From NCBI GenBank assembly GCA_033344895.1, contig JAWPMN010000001.1:4100001-4164000 (forward strand): a stretch of 64,000 bases of DNA. Direction: 5' to 3'. Positions 16,436 to 25,336 of the stretch are shown one piece after another. The position numbers were made by a program, and so were the translations under genes. The notes under the pieces were generated by a model that did not search any database, was not told the origin of the DNA, and saw only the letters and a program-made list of their open reading frames with translations. How positions within the stretch are numbered: the first letter of the stretch is position 1; each line of letters opens with the position of its first letter. This stretch comes from Alphaproteobacteria bacterium. GTDB taxonomy: Bacteria; Pseudomonadota; Alphaproteobacteria; UBA8366; Aestuariispiraceae.

Positions 16436-19126
16436 ATGACCGGCCAGAATGTCGTTGTCGTCGAAAGTCCGGCGAAGGCCAAGACCATCAACAAATATCT
16501 GGGCAGCGATTATTACGTTCTCGCGTCCTACGGGCATATCAGGGACCTTCCGCCGAAGGATGGCTCGGTGCAGCCTGACGCCGATTTCGCCATGCAATGG
16601 GAAGTCGACGGGCGCGCGAAGAAGCGCATCGACGAAATCGCTAAAGCCTGCAAGGGCGCCAAGGCCCTGTTTCTCGCCACCGACCCCGACCGCGAGGGAG
16701 AGGCCATTTCGTGGCACATCCAGGAGGAACTGACCAAGCGCAAGGTCCTGAAGCCGATTTCCGTGCAGCGGGTCGTCTTTAACGAGATCACCAAGTCGGC
16801 CGTGACCAATGCCATGGCCAATCCGCGTGACCTGAACAAGGAACTGATCGACGCCTATCTGGCACGGCGCGCCTTGGATTACCTGGTCGGCTTCACGCTG
16901 TCGCCTGTCCTGTGGCGCAAGCTGCCGGGGGCAAAGTCCGCCGGTCGCGTCCAGTCGGTCGCGCTACGTCTGATCTGTGAGCGGGAAGCGGAAATCGAAG
17001 CCTTCAAGCCTCGCGAATACTGGAGCATCGACGCGCAGATGGCGACGGCCGACGGCACTGCCTTCGCCGCGCGGTTGACCCATCTGAACGGCAAGAAGCT
17101 CGACAAGTTCGATCTGGGTGACAAGACCGCTGCCGATGCCGCCCTGACCGCCGTCCGCAGCGGCGGACACAAGGTCCAGTCGGTTGAGCGCAAACAGGTC
17201 AAACGCCACCCTGCCCCGCCCTTCACGACCTCGACCCTGCAGCAGGAAGCCAGCCGCAAGCTGTATTTCGGCGCCACGAAGACCATGACGCTGGCGCAGA
17301 AGCTCTATGAAGGCATTCAATTGGGCGGCGAGGCCGTCGGCCTGATCACCTATATGCGAACGGACAGCACGACCATGTCCGGTGAGGCGATTGCCGCCGC
17401 CCGTGGCATGATCGAGGACGTCTACGGTTCCGACTATCTGCCGTCCGGTCCGCGCCAGTATCGCACCAAGGCGAAGAACGCGCAGGAAGCCCACGAATGT
17501 ATCCGCCCGACCAGCATGCGCCGGCGGCCGGAGGACGTGGCCCGTTATCTGGAGCCGGACCAGCTCAAGCTCTACGAGTTGATCTGGAAGCGCGCCGTGG
17601 CCTGCCAGATGGAGAGCGCCACCCTGGACCAGGTTGCGGTCGATATCGAAACCGCCGACCGGACTGCGCGGCTGCGCGCAAGCGGCTCCGTGGTCCGTTT
17701 CGATGGCTTCCTGACGCTCTATATCGAGAGCGAGGACGACAAGGACGAGGACGACAAGGAAGGCGGACGCCTGCCCGACCTCAAGGAGGGCGATACGCCG
17801 GCCCTGGTCAAGGCAGACGCCAATCAGCATTTCACCCAGCCGCCGCCACGCTTCACCGAGGCAAGCCTGGTCAAGCGCATGGAAGAGCTGGGGATCGGCA
17901 GACCCTCGACCTATGCCTCCATTCTGAAAGTGCTGCAGGACCGGGAATATGTCCGTCTGGACAAGCGCCGGTTCCAGCCCGAAGACCGTGGACGCTTGGT
18001 CACTGCATTCCTTTCTTCCTTTTATGACAAGTACTTCGACTACGCCTTTACGGCCGGACTTGAAGAGCAATTGGACGACATTTCCGGTGGGCGCATCGAC
18101 TGGAAAACCGTACTTCGGGATTTCTGGAAAGCGTTTCGCGACATTACCGATCAGGCCATGGAACTGACCGGTCAGGAGGTTCGCGACAAGATCGATGCCG
18201 TTCTGGGACCGCATTTCTTCCCACCAGACGAAAACGGCGATACCGAAGCGGCCCGCAAATGCCCGTCCTGCGGCAATGGCCGGCTGAGCCTGAATTTCGG
18301 TCGCTATGGCGCCTTCATAACCTGTTCGAACTATCCGGACTGCAAGCTGACGCGAAATCTGGACGAAGTCGGCAACCTGAACGGCGAGAGCCCGGACGCG
18401 ACGGAGTATCCCCGTTTGCTGGGCGTCGACCCGGAAAACGGGATGGACGTCTCGGTACGACAGGGCCCCTATGGCTACTACGTGCAATTGGGCGAAGCGG
18501 AAAAGGACGCCAAGGGCAAGACGAAGACGAAGCCGAAGCGCGCCTCCCTGCTCAAGTCGATGGAGCCTGCGACGATCGACCTGGAGACGGCCCTGCGGCT
18601 GTTGTCCCTGCCGCGATTGCTCGGCGATCATCCGGAAAGCAAGCTGCCGGTTGCCGCGGGGATAGGACGCTATGGTCCTTATCTCAAGCATGGCGACGCA
18701 TTTGTCTCGCTGCCCAAGGATGACGACGTCCTGACCATCGGCCTGAACCGGGCCGTTACCGTCCTGGCGGAGGCCGGGCCCAAGGGCAAGGGGCGTGCCA
18801 GTGTCTCCAAGGAACTTGGCGCGCACCCCGCGGACGGCAAACCGGTCAGCCTTGGGTCCGGACGCTTCGGGCCCTATGTGAAGCACGGCAAAATCTATGC
18901 CTCCATCCCGCGCGGGACAGAGCCTGATTCCGTCACGTTGGAGCAGGCTGTGGAACTGATCGCGGCCAAGGCGGCGAAGAAATCTGCGGGGAAATCGTCC
19001 GGCGCCAAGAAGGCGACGGCCAAGAAGGCCGCGGCGAAGAAGTCCACCGCGAAGAAGGCGGGCGCCAAGAAGTCGAAATCAAAGAAATCGAAAGCCAAGA
19101 AAGCCCCGGCACGCAAGGCCTCCTGA
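16436..19126 (+). CDS. topA: DNA topoisomerase I
   Basis: 896 residues. Relaxes negative supercoils through a 5'-phosphotyrosine. The TOPRIM domain opens with VVVESPAKAKTINKYLGS and has the metal site DPDREGEAISWH; the catalytic tyrosine lies in LITYMRTDSTTM around residue 305. One four-cysteine zinc ribbon is seen (CPSCGNGRLSLN then CSNYPDC), followed by two cysteine-free topoisomerase C-terminal repeats (LPVAAGIGRYGPYLKHGDAF and SLGSGRFGPYVKHGKIYASI). The last 50 or so residues are a Lys/Ala-rich tail, common in alphaproteobacteria and likely DNA-binding. rnr starts one base after its stop, so the two form an operon. Confidence 0.96.
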   Translation: MTGQNVVVVESPAKAKTINKYLGSDYYVLASYGHIRDLPPKDGSVQPDADFAMQWEVDGRAKKRIDEIAKACKGAKALFLATDPDREGEAISWHIQEELTKRKVLKPISVQRVVFNEITKSAVTNAMANPRDLNKELIDAYLARRALDYLVGFTLSPVLWRKLPGAKSAGRVQSVALRLICEREAEIEAFKPREYWSIDAQMATADGTAFAARLTHLNGKKLDKFDLGDKTAADAALTAVRSGGHKVQSVERKQVKRHPAPPFTTSTLQQEASRKLYFGATKTMTLAQKLYEGIQLGGEAVGLITYMRTDSTTMSGEAIAAARGMIEDVYGSDYLPSGPRQYRTKAKNAQEAHECIRPTSMRRRPEDVARYLEPDQLKLYELIWKRAVACQMESATLDQVAVDIETADRTARLRASGSVVRFDGFLTLYIESEDDKDEDDKEGGRLPDLKEGDTPALVKADANQHFTQPPPRFTEASLVKRMEELGIGRPSTYASILKVLQDREYVRLDKRRFQPEDRGRLVTAFLSSFYDKYFDYAFTAGLEEQLDDISGGRIDWKTVLRDFWKAFRDITDQAMELTGQEVRDKIDAVLGPHFFPPDENGDTEAARKCPSCGNGRLSLNFGRYGAFITCSNYPDCKLTRNLDEVGNLNGESPDATEYPRLLGVDPENGMDVSVRQGPYGYYVQLGEAEKDAKGKTKTKPKRASLLKSMEPATIDLETALRLLSLPRLLGDHPESKLPVAAGIGRYGPYLKHGDAFVSLPKDDDVLTIGLNRAVTVLAEAGPKGKGRASVSKELGAHPADGKPVSLGSGRFGPYVKHGKIYASIPRGTEPDSVTLEQAVELIAAKAAKKSAGKSSGAKKATAKKAAAKKSTAKKAGAKKSKSKKSKAKKAPARKAS

Positions 19127-19127
19127 C

Positions 19128-21446
19128 TTGGACGATCCCGACGACATTTCCGACAGCATCCGCGCTTCGCTTCCCGACAAGGCCGAGATCAAGTCCTATA
19201 TCGAGAAGAGCGAGCGACCGCTGGACAAGAGGGATATTGCGCGCGCCTTCGGTTTGAAAGGCGCACAACGCGCCATGCTGCGCGATGTCCTGAAGGAAAT
19301 GGCTGAGGAAGGGCTGATCGACCGGGGGCACAAGAAGAAGGTCGCCGCACGCGGAGCCCTGCCCGAGGTTCTTGTCCTTTCCATCGATACCATCGATGCC
19401 GACGGCGAGCTATGGGCCCGACCGGCAACATGGGATGTCGATCAGGATGGTGAGGCGCCTGACATTGTTATCGGCGGCGGGACCCGCAATGGCCCGGCCC
19501 CCAAGGTCGGCGACCGCGTGCTGGCACGGCTGCGCCGGCGGGGCGACCATCAGTATGAGGCCTCGATCATCCGCGTCCTGCAGCCGGGCCTGCGAAAGCT
19601 GCTGGGCGTTCTCGAACCCGCCAAGGGCGGCGCGGTGCTGGTTCCGACAGACAAGAAGCAGCAGGACAAGACGTGGTTTATCGAGCGGGATCGATTGAAG
19701 GGCGCGGAGCCCGGAGACCTTGTTCTGGCAGAACCGCTGCGCGGCGGGCCCCGCGGCGCCCATTCCGCCAGGGTGTCCGAACTCATCGGCCGCCTCGATC
19801 AACCCAAGGCGTTCAGTCTTATCGCCATTCACGCCCAGGGCATCCCCGTTGAGTTTCCGGATGAGGCCATCGAGGAGGCTGAAGCGGCTCAACCGGTGAC
19901 GCCGGAGGGCCGGACCGATTTGCGCGACCTCCCCCTGGTCACGATCGATGGGGAGGATGCGCGGGATTTCGACGACGCAGTCCATGCGGTGCCGGACACG
20001 GACCCCGGCAATGGCGGTGGGCACATCCTGCATGTCGCGATTGCGGATGTGGCCCATTATGTCCGCCCGGAAGGCCCGCTGGACCGGGCCGCGCGCGAAC
20101 GCGGAAACAGCGTGTACTTCCCGGACCGGGTGGTGCCGATGCTGCCGGAAGCACTCTCCAACGATCTGTGCTCGCTACGTCCCGACGTCGATCGGGCCTG
20201 CATGGCCATCCGGATGCGGATTTCAGCCGATGGCCGGCTGCTGGAACGGAAAATCATGCGCGGTATCATGCGATCCGCCGCCCGGCTGACCTATACCCAG
20301 GTGCAGGATGCGATGGAGGGCCGGCCGGTCGACGGAACCGTGGGCACCCTTCTGGAACCGGTCATCAAACCGCTCTATGCCGCCTATGAGGCCCTGCAGC
20401 GGGGACGCGCCGCTCGCGGGACGCTGGAACTCGACCTGCCGGAGCTTCAGGTCGTGCTCGGTGAGGATGGCAAGGTCGAACGCATCGCCCCGCGCAAGCG
20501 CTTCGACAGTCACAAGCTGATCGAAGAGTTCATGATTACCGCCAATGTCGCGGCGGCAGAACTCCTCGAGGCCAAGAATGCGCGGGCCATCATGTACAGG
20601 GTCCATGCGCCGCCGAAGCTCGACCGGCTGGAAGGCCTGCGTGAATCGCTGCAGGTGCTCGACATCAAGCTGGCCGCCGACGGCGCCCTGCGGCCGCATC
20701 ACTTCACCAAGATACTGGACCGGGTCGCCGGCACGGAGAAGGCACAACTGGTCTCGGACATGGTCCTGCGGGCCCAGAGTCAGGCTGTCTACGCGCCGGA
20801 GAACGAGGGCCATTTCGGCCTCGCCCTGCAGCGTTATAGCCATTTCACGTCGCCGATCCGTCGATATGCCGATCTGCTCGTCCATCGCGCCCTGATTTCC
20901 GCCTATGGCCTGGGGAAAGGCGGTTTGCCGGACGCTCAGGCGGAGCAGTTCGAAAAGTACGGCGAACTGATTTCAAACACGGAACGACGAGCCATCGCGG
21001 CCGAACGAGACGCAACGGACCGTTATCTGACCGCCTATATGGCGGACCGGATCGGAGCAACCTTCCAGGGCCGGGTGACCGGCGTGAAGCGGTTTGGCTT
21101 GTTCGTGCGCCTGGACGAAACCGGCGCGGACGGCCTTGTTCCGGTCGGCACCCTGCCCTGGGACCGCTACTGGCACGACGAGGTTCATCAACGCCTCGTC
21201 GGTGAGCAAACCGGGCAGGCATACCAGCTGGCCGAATCCGTTCAGGTCCGCCTCGCGGAAGCGAACACCGTCACCGGCGGCCTGATCTTTGAAATCGTCG
21301 AGGGCGGCCACATCGTCAAGGATCGCAAGGCCCGCATGCCGGGGCGCGGCAAGGGACGGCCGAGAAAGTTCAGTGGCCCGAAAGGTGGTCCCAAGGGCGG
21401 TTCCGGCGGCGGCCGTGGCACGGTGCGCCGCAAGGGGCGCCGCTGA
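19128..21446 (+). CDS. rnr: Ribonuclease R
   Basis: 772 residues starting at a TTG one base after the topA stop. A 3'-5' exoribonuclease of the RNB family. An N-terminal winged-helix (RDIARAFGLKGAQRAMLRDV), cold-shock-like domains, then the RNB domain with the metal-binding aspartates in TIDGEDARDFDDAV. Later RNB blocks HFTSPIRRYADLLVHRALI and the S1 domain (FQGRVTGVKRFGLFVRLDET) follow, and the chain ends in a Gly/Lys/Arg-rich tail. The TTG is chosen because no ATG lies nearby in frame and the Asp-rich segment after it fits family N-termini; translation is probably coupled to topA. Confidence 0.94.
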   Translation: MDDPDDISDSIRASLPDKAEIKSYIEKSERPLDKRDIARAFGLKGAQRAMLRDVLKEMAEEGLIDRGHKKKVAARGALPEVLVLSIDTIDADGELWARPATWDVDQDGEAPDIVIGGGTRNGPAPKVGDRVLARLRRRGDHQYEASIIRVLQPGLRKLLGVLEPAKGGAVLVPTDKKQQDKTWFIERDRLKGAEPGDLVLAEPLRGGPRGAHSARVSELIGRLDQPKAFSLIAIHAQGIPVEFPDEAIEEAEAAQPVTPEGRTDLRDLPLVTIDGEDARDFDDAVHAVPDTDPGNGGGHILHVAIADVAHYVRPEGPLDRAARERGNSVYFPDRVVPMLPEALSNDLCSLRPDVDRACMAIRMRISADGRLLERKIMRGIMRSAARLTYTQVQDAMEGRPVDGTVGTLLEPVIKPLYAAYEALQRGRAARGTLELDLPELQVVLGEDGKVERIAPRKRFDSHKLIEEFMITANVAAAELLEAKNARAIMYRVHAPPKLDRLEGLRESLQVLDIKLAADGALRPHHFTKILDRVAGTEKAQLVSDMVLRAQSQAVYAPENEGHFGLALQRYSHFTSPIRRYADLLVHRALISAYGLGKGGLPDAQAEQFEKYGELISNTERRAIAAERDATDRYLTAYMADRIGATFQGRVTGVKRFGLFVRLDETGADGLVPVGTLPWDRYWHDEVHQRLVGEQTGQAYQLAESVQVRLAEANTVTGGLIFEIVEGGHIVKDRKARMPGRGKGRPRKFSGPKGGPKGGSGGGRGTVRRKGRR

Positions 21447-21518
21447 TCGGATTCGCCCCAAAGGATCACAAATCTAACATGGCACAGCCCCCGCGACGCG
21501 GGTATCCTTGGTGCCATC

Positions 21519-23084
21519 ATGCGTGGTTCTGCCATCCCAAGAAATTTGTCGGACAGTTGGAAAGTCGTATTTGCGATTCCGGTTGTCCTGAGCGCCTGCT
21601 CGGGAACCGTATCGCCCGACCCGGCCCTCGAGGGCCGGATGACGTCAATGTTCGACACGGTCTATGCGGAGGTCTCATCCGTCCATATCGAGCCTCTCGA
21701 CCTTCGGAAGTTCACGATCGGGGGGCTGGACGGACTGCGCGGGACGGGATCGGGCTACCGCCTGGACGTCGATGATTCGGACTTCCGAATTGAGGTCAGT
21801 GGCGATCTGGCCGCGGCCGGCGTCGCGCCGGACGACGAAGCGGAGATCGAGGCCTGGAGTGAGTTTGCCCGTCAGATGGTCATGACTGTTCACATGTCGG
21901 GGATGCTGCCGGAGAAGGTCGACGAAGAAGTTCTGTATGATCGCTTCTTCGATTCGGCCATGCGGACGCTCGACCGGTATTCGCGTTATGCCAATCCAAA
22001 GGACGCGGCGGATCTGCGCGCCGAGCGGGATGGGTTCGGCGGCATCGGCATCGACCTTGAGGAGCACCCGGACGGTGCGCGGATCGATCGGGTGGAACGC
22101 GACAAGCCGGCCGCGGCCGCGGGGTTGCTGGTCGGGGACAGAATCATCGCCATCGGCGCGCAGAAGATCGACGGAATGCCGCTTCGCGCCATCGAAAGAC
22201 TGATGCGCGGACCCGTCGATTCGCCGATCGCGCTGACAGTCGTCCGGGATGGATTGCCTGAGCCCCTGACCGTTACGGTGGGGCGCACCCGGATAGTCCC
22301 CAACACGGTCTTTTATTCGCTGAGCGGTAGTCATGCGATCATTCGCATTTCCGGCTTCAATCAGCGCACGTCCAAACGAATCTCGGAGGCGATCAGCCAG
22401 GCCCGTGCGGAACTGGGGCAGAATCTCACAGGCCTGATCATAGACCTGCGCGGCAATCTCGGCGGACGTCTGGACCAGGCGATCGATTCGGCGGACCTCT
22501 TCCTGGAATCCGGCCTGATCACCCGGGCGGACGGCCGTCACCCGGAAAGTCATCAGGTCTTCAAGGCCGAACCTGGCGATATTGCCGATGGTCTGCCGAC
22601 GGTTGTCCTGATCAACGGCGCGTCGGCCAGCGCGGCCGAGATACTCGCCTCGGCCCTGCAGGATCACGGCCGTGCCGTGGTCGTCGGAATGAGCAGTTTC
22701 GGAAAGGGCACGATCCAGACCATCGTCGACCTGCCCAACAGCGGAGAACTGTATGTCACCTGGGCCCGGTATGTCGCGCCAAGCGGCTATGCCCTGCACA
22801 CAATGGGCGTAATGCCGACCGTATGCACCAGCGGGGCCGCCGACGCGGTCACGACCCTGGAAGATGCCTTGGGCGCAGGCCCCGGTAGTGGAATGACTCT
22901 GCTGGAGCGTCGACGTTCGGTCCCCACCGATGACGAGGACGCCATACGCGACGTCCTGGCACTTTGCCCGTGGTTGCCCCATGCATCCGGCGATATCGAC
23001 CTGTCGATCGCGGAACTCCTTCTGGACTCGCCTGCCCTGTTTCGTCGGGCGTTGGCTTTGGGAAGGGCGCCGAGCGATGCCTGA
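21519..23084 (+). CDS. S41-family C-terminal processing peptidase, predicted lipoprotein
   Basis: 521 residues. The N-terminus has a hydrophobic stretch ending in a lipobox, VVLSAC, so it is probably membrane-anchored in the periplasm. A PDZ domain spans about residues 165-255 (GIGIDLEEHPDGARIDRVER, then GLLVGDRIIAIG). The S41 catalytic region follows: LIIDLRGNLGGRLDQAIDSA, the nucleophile in INGASASAAEILASALQDHG and the general-base lysine in SSFGKGTIQTI. The C-terminal 90 residues after the protease core have no recognised domain. The stop overlaps the NUDIX gene start by 8 bp. Confidence 0.92.
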   Translation: MRGSAIPRNLSDSWKVVFAIPVVLSACSGTVSPDPALEGRMTSMFDTVYAEVSSVHIEPLDLRKFTIGGLDGLRGTGSGYRLDVDDSDFRIEVSGDLAAAGVAPDDEAEIEAWSEFARQMVMTVHMSGMLPEKVDEEVLYDRFFDSAMRTLDRYSRYANPKDAADLRAERDGFGGIGIDLEEHPDGARIDRVERDKPAAAAGLLVGDRIIAIGAQKIDGMPLRAIERLMRGPVDSPIALTVVRDGLPEPLTVTVGRTRIVPNTVFYSLSGSHAIIRISGFNQRTSKRISEAISQARAELGQNLTGLIIDLRGNLGGRLDQAIDSADLFLESGLITRADGRHPESHQVFKAEPGDIADGLPTVVLINGASASAAEILASALQDHGRAVVVGMSSFGKGTIQTIVDLPNSGELYVTWARYVAPSGYALHTMGVMPTVCTSGAADAVTTLEDALGAGPGSGMTLLERRRSVPTDDEDAIRDVLALCPWLPHASGDIDLSIAELLLDSPALFRRALALGRAPSDA

Positions 23085-23742
23085 CCGTCCGATGGTTCAT
23101 CCGGCCGACGCCGCCAGCCTTGTGATTCTGAGGGGCGCCCCCGATGCGCCGGAGGTCCTGCTGGGCCGACGCCGGGACAATGCCCGTTTCATGCCGGGTG
23201 TCTATGTATTCCCAGGCGGTGCGGTCGACCCGCCCGATGTGGGCATGGAACGGTCTGCGGACTGGCCGGGAACGCGGTTTCATGCCGCCGCCATCCGGGA
23301 AACCTGGGAAGAAACCGGTGTCATGATCGCAGAGCCTGGCCCTCTGCCCAGTTGCGCCCCAACAGACGACCCGTTCTACGCTGCCTTGTCGGAATCAGCC
23401 TGTGTGCCCTCGGCCGGTGCGCTGCACTACATCGCGCGCGCCATCACGCCGGAACCCTCGCCAATCCGCTTCGACACCCGATTCTTCCTTGCGAAGGAAA
23501 GCGCCACAAGCGGCATCGCGCATGCGGTCGGGGAACTGCCCGAAGTACTTTGGCTGCCGGCGTCACACGCCCTGCAAAGCGACCGGCTTCGGGGCGTTAC
23601 AAAATTCGTCCTGGGACAGGCACTGGAGCTTTGGCAGGATCCGGACCGCCTGCAATCGCCGAGTCGTCCGGTTCGGGTCTTCACCTGGGCTGACGGCACC
23701 CGATTGATCCGGAAAGAGCCGCAGGACGCGGGCCTGCTTTAA
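23077..23742 (+). CDS. NUDIX hydrolase
   Basis: 221 residues from ATG 23077, which overlaps the protease gene by 8 bp; longer in-frame readings lie wholly within the protease gene. The NUDIX box is present with an insertion between the glycine and the acidic helix: [13 protein letters not shown], then [14 protein letters not shown] (RExxEExG). This resembles the NUDT19-like/CoA-pyrophosphohydrolase-related branch, which carries such an insertion, but the substrate is not determined. Probably translated by coupling with the protease. Confidence 0.9.
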   Translation: MPDRPMVHPADAASLVILRGAPDAPEVLLGRRRDNARFMPGVYVFPGGAVDPPDVGMERSADWPGTRFHAAAIRETWEETGVMIAEPGPLPSCAPTDDPFYAALSESACVPSAGALHYIARAITPEPSPIRFDTRFFLAKESATSGIAHAVGELPEVLWLPASHALQSDRLRGVTKFVLGQALELWQDPDRLQSPSRPVRVFTWADGTRLIRKEPQDAGLL

Positions 23743-23746
23743 CATC

Positions 23747-23774
23747 TTGACATGGCCGGGCGGACAGCTATTTT
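23747..23774 (+). promoter_or_regulatory. Sigma70-type promoter of rpmG
   Basis: TTGACA (23747-23752), a 16-bp spacer and TATTTT (23769-23774), lying 72 bp before the rpmG ATG. It begins just after the NUDIX stop codon, so rpmG has its own promoter. Confidence 0.65.
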
Positions 23775-23845
23775 CCGGCACCGTTTCAACGCGGCGCTCC
23801 CGCACGGTTTGGGTGCGACGCGCTTCAAGTAGAAGGATCAAGGCG

Positions 23846-24013
23846 ATGGCGAAGCCCGCGACCGTTCAAATCAAATTGGTAAGCACGGCTGGCACCGGTC
23901 ATTTCTATGTGACCAAGAAGAACCCGCGCAACCAGACGGAAAAGCTGGAATTCCGCAAGTACGACCCGGTTGTGCGCAAGCACGTCGCGTACAAGGAATC
24001 CAAGATCAAGTAA
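23846..24013 (+). CDS. rpmG: 50S ribosomal protein L33
   Basis: 55 residues: [20 protein letters not shown] followed by YVTKKNPRN and ending YKESKIK. This is the zinc-free L33 type, with no CxxC pairs, as usual in alphaproteobacteria. The start is fixed by the family N-terminus and by the purine-rich AGAAGGA a dozen bases upstream. It has its own promoter and is followed by a strong terminator, so it is a single-gene unit. Confidence 0.98.
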   Translation: MAKPATVQIKLVSTAGTGHFYVTKKNPRNQTEKLEFRKYDPVVRKHVAYKESKIK

Positions 24014-24051
24014 GCTGCTGCTGCCCCCTCATCGGGGCGCGGACACAAATC

Positions 24052-24077
24052 GGCCGCCGGAATTCGGCGGCCTTTTT
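24052..24077 (+). terminator. Rho-independent terminator of rpmG
   Basis: A perfect 8-bp GC-rich stem, GGCCGCCG (24052-24059) and CGGCGGCC (24065-24072), with a 5-base loop and followed by TTTTT (24073-24077). It lies 39 bp after the rpmG stop and 33 bp before the convergent SPOR-lipoprotein stop. Confidence 0.92.
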
Positions 24078-24109
24078 GCGTTTCCAATCATGAAATGCGG
24101 TCCGAGCGC

Positions 24110-25321
24110 TTATAGCGTCCCGACCTTGCAATAGGCCCCGCGCTGGACCAGCACGCGGCAGATGGCCTTGCCCTGAGCATCGCTTTCCAATGGTCCGGCA
24201 TGCAGGCGGTAAAACACGCCCTTTCCGGCAATGTCCACTTTCCGGATCAGCGGGCGCATGCCCTGCAGCTGATCGCGATGCGCTGCCATCATCTGCTGCC
24301 AGCCGCGTTCAGCGTTACCCGGCTCCTTGTATGATGCCAGGTGCACCGCGACGGTTCTGGGCGGCACCCCAGCCTCTTCCGCAGCGGTGGCCGCCATGGC
24401 CGCCTCCTGCCCCTGCTGTGGCGCCTGAGATTCCGTCTGGGAGCCGACCAGACCCGACTGAGGCGCCTGAGATGGGGCCGGCTCCATGGTCTGGGGTGTT
24501 CCGTCCTGGGCAATCATGCCAAGCGCCGTCGGACCGGCGCGCGGCGTCGGCGGCGCATCGGCAGGGGAGTCTGACTGAGACAGCGACATCTGGTCCGGTT
24601 GTTCGGATTCCAGAACCACCGCGCCCGGCGCCGGCACGGGCATGCCGGCCCGCTGCATCGGCATCGCGGCGCGGGAATAGCCAGTCAATCGACGTTCCTG
24701 AGGCGGACCGCCATTCGAATCGACTGCAATCAGATGCACATAGTTGCCGACTTCCGGTGCGTAATAGAAAACGACCTCGTCCGGCTGCTGACGGCCACAG
24801 GATATTCTGTAGGCAGGAAAAGTCCCGGCCGGCACTGCGACGGATTGAAGATCCCCGGTCTCGCACGTCCAGTCGAACTCCCACGCATAGGGCGGTCGGT
24901 CGGTATCAACCGTGGAGCGGAAGGTAATGTCATTGCCGGGCTTCAGCGGAAACATCGAGCCGGACATGTCGGAAATCAGCCGTCTGCCGCTGCCACGGGA
25001 TTCGCTGCTCCATTCCAGGGCGGGCAGCAAAGGGTTCGGCGCCGTGATCTGAGTTTCGCCGTTATCCGCCTGCCAGGCGATGTTGCCATCCTCGGTGACC
25101 GAAACGACCTGCCAGGTGACTGTCGGATTGTCGAATACGAAAGTATCACCCGGTCGCAGATCCGGGGGCGTCTGGGAGGCGGCACGGACGGCCGCCATGC
25201 GGTCCGTGGCAACGCCAGGTACCTCTTCCGCCATCGGGTCGAGTATGTCGCAACCGGCAAGCATCAGGGCCGCCAGTCCGGCGAGCGCACATCCGGGGTA
25301 ACTCAGTCTCGTCTTGATCAT
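24110..25321 (-). CDS. SPOR-domain lipoprotein associated with the type I secretion operon
   Basis: 403 residues. A lipoprotein signal with lipobox ending LMLAGC (Cys about residue 24) leads into a periplasmic beta-rich domain containing DTFVFDNPTVTWQVVSVTED and two cysteines, in FDWTCETGD and YRISCGRQQ. A Pro/Gln-rich linker (about 235-320) follows, then a C-terminal SPOR domain of about 75 residues: VAVHLASYKEPGNAERGWQQ, VFYRLHAGPLESDAQGKAIC and a short end. SPOR domains bind denuded peptidoglycan. It is the last gene of the run ABC-HlyD-TolC-SPOR and starts 15 bp after the TolC stop. A role in holding or positioning the secretion channel in the wall is inference. Confidence 0.85.
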   Translation of the reverse strand: MIKTRLSYPGCALAGLAALMLAGCDILDPMAEEVPGVATDRMAAVRAASQTPPDLRPGDTFVFDNPTVTWQVVSVTEDGNIAWQADNGETQITAPNPLLPALEWSSESRGSGRRLISDMSGSMFPLKPGNDITFRSTVDTDRPPYAWEFDWTCETGDLQSVAVPAGTFPAYRISCGRQQPDEVVFYYAPEVGNYVHLIAVDSNGGPPQERRLTGYSRAAMPMQRAGMPVPAPGAVVLESEQPDQMSLSQSDSPADAPPTPRAGPTALGMIAQDGTPQTMEPAPSQAPQSGLVGSQTESQAPQQGQEAAMAATAAEEAGVPPRTVAVHLASYKEPGNAERGWQQMMAAHRDQLQGMRPLIRKVDIAGKGVFYRLHAGPLESDAQGKAICRVLVQRGAYCKVGTL

Positions 25322-25336
25322 TGTCTCACGCTTCCG

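Noticed and set aside
16964-18886. 640-codon minus-strand frame opposite topA
   Set aside because: topA has full catalytic motifs across the same DNA; the antisense product has no recognisable domain.
21675-22982. 435-codon minus-strand frame opposite the S41 protease
   Set aside because: The protease and PDZ motifs on the plus strand account for this region.
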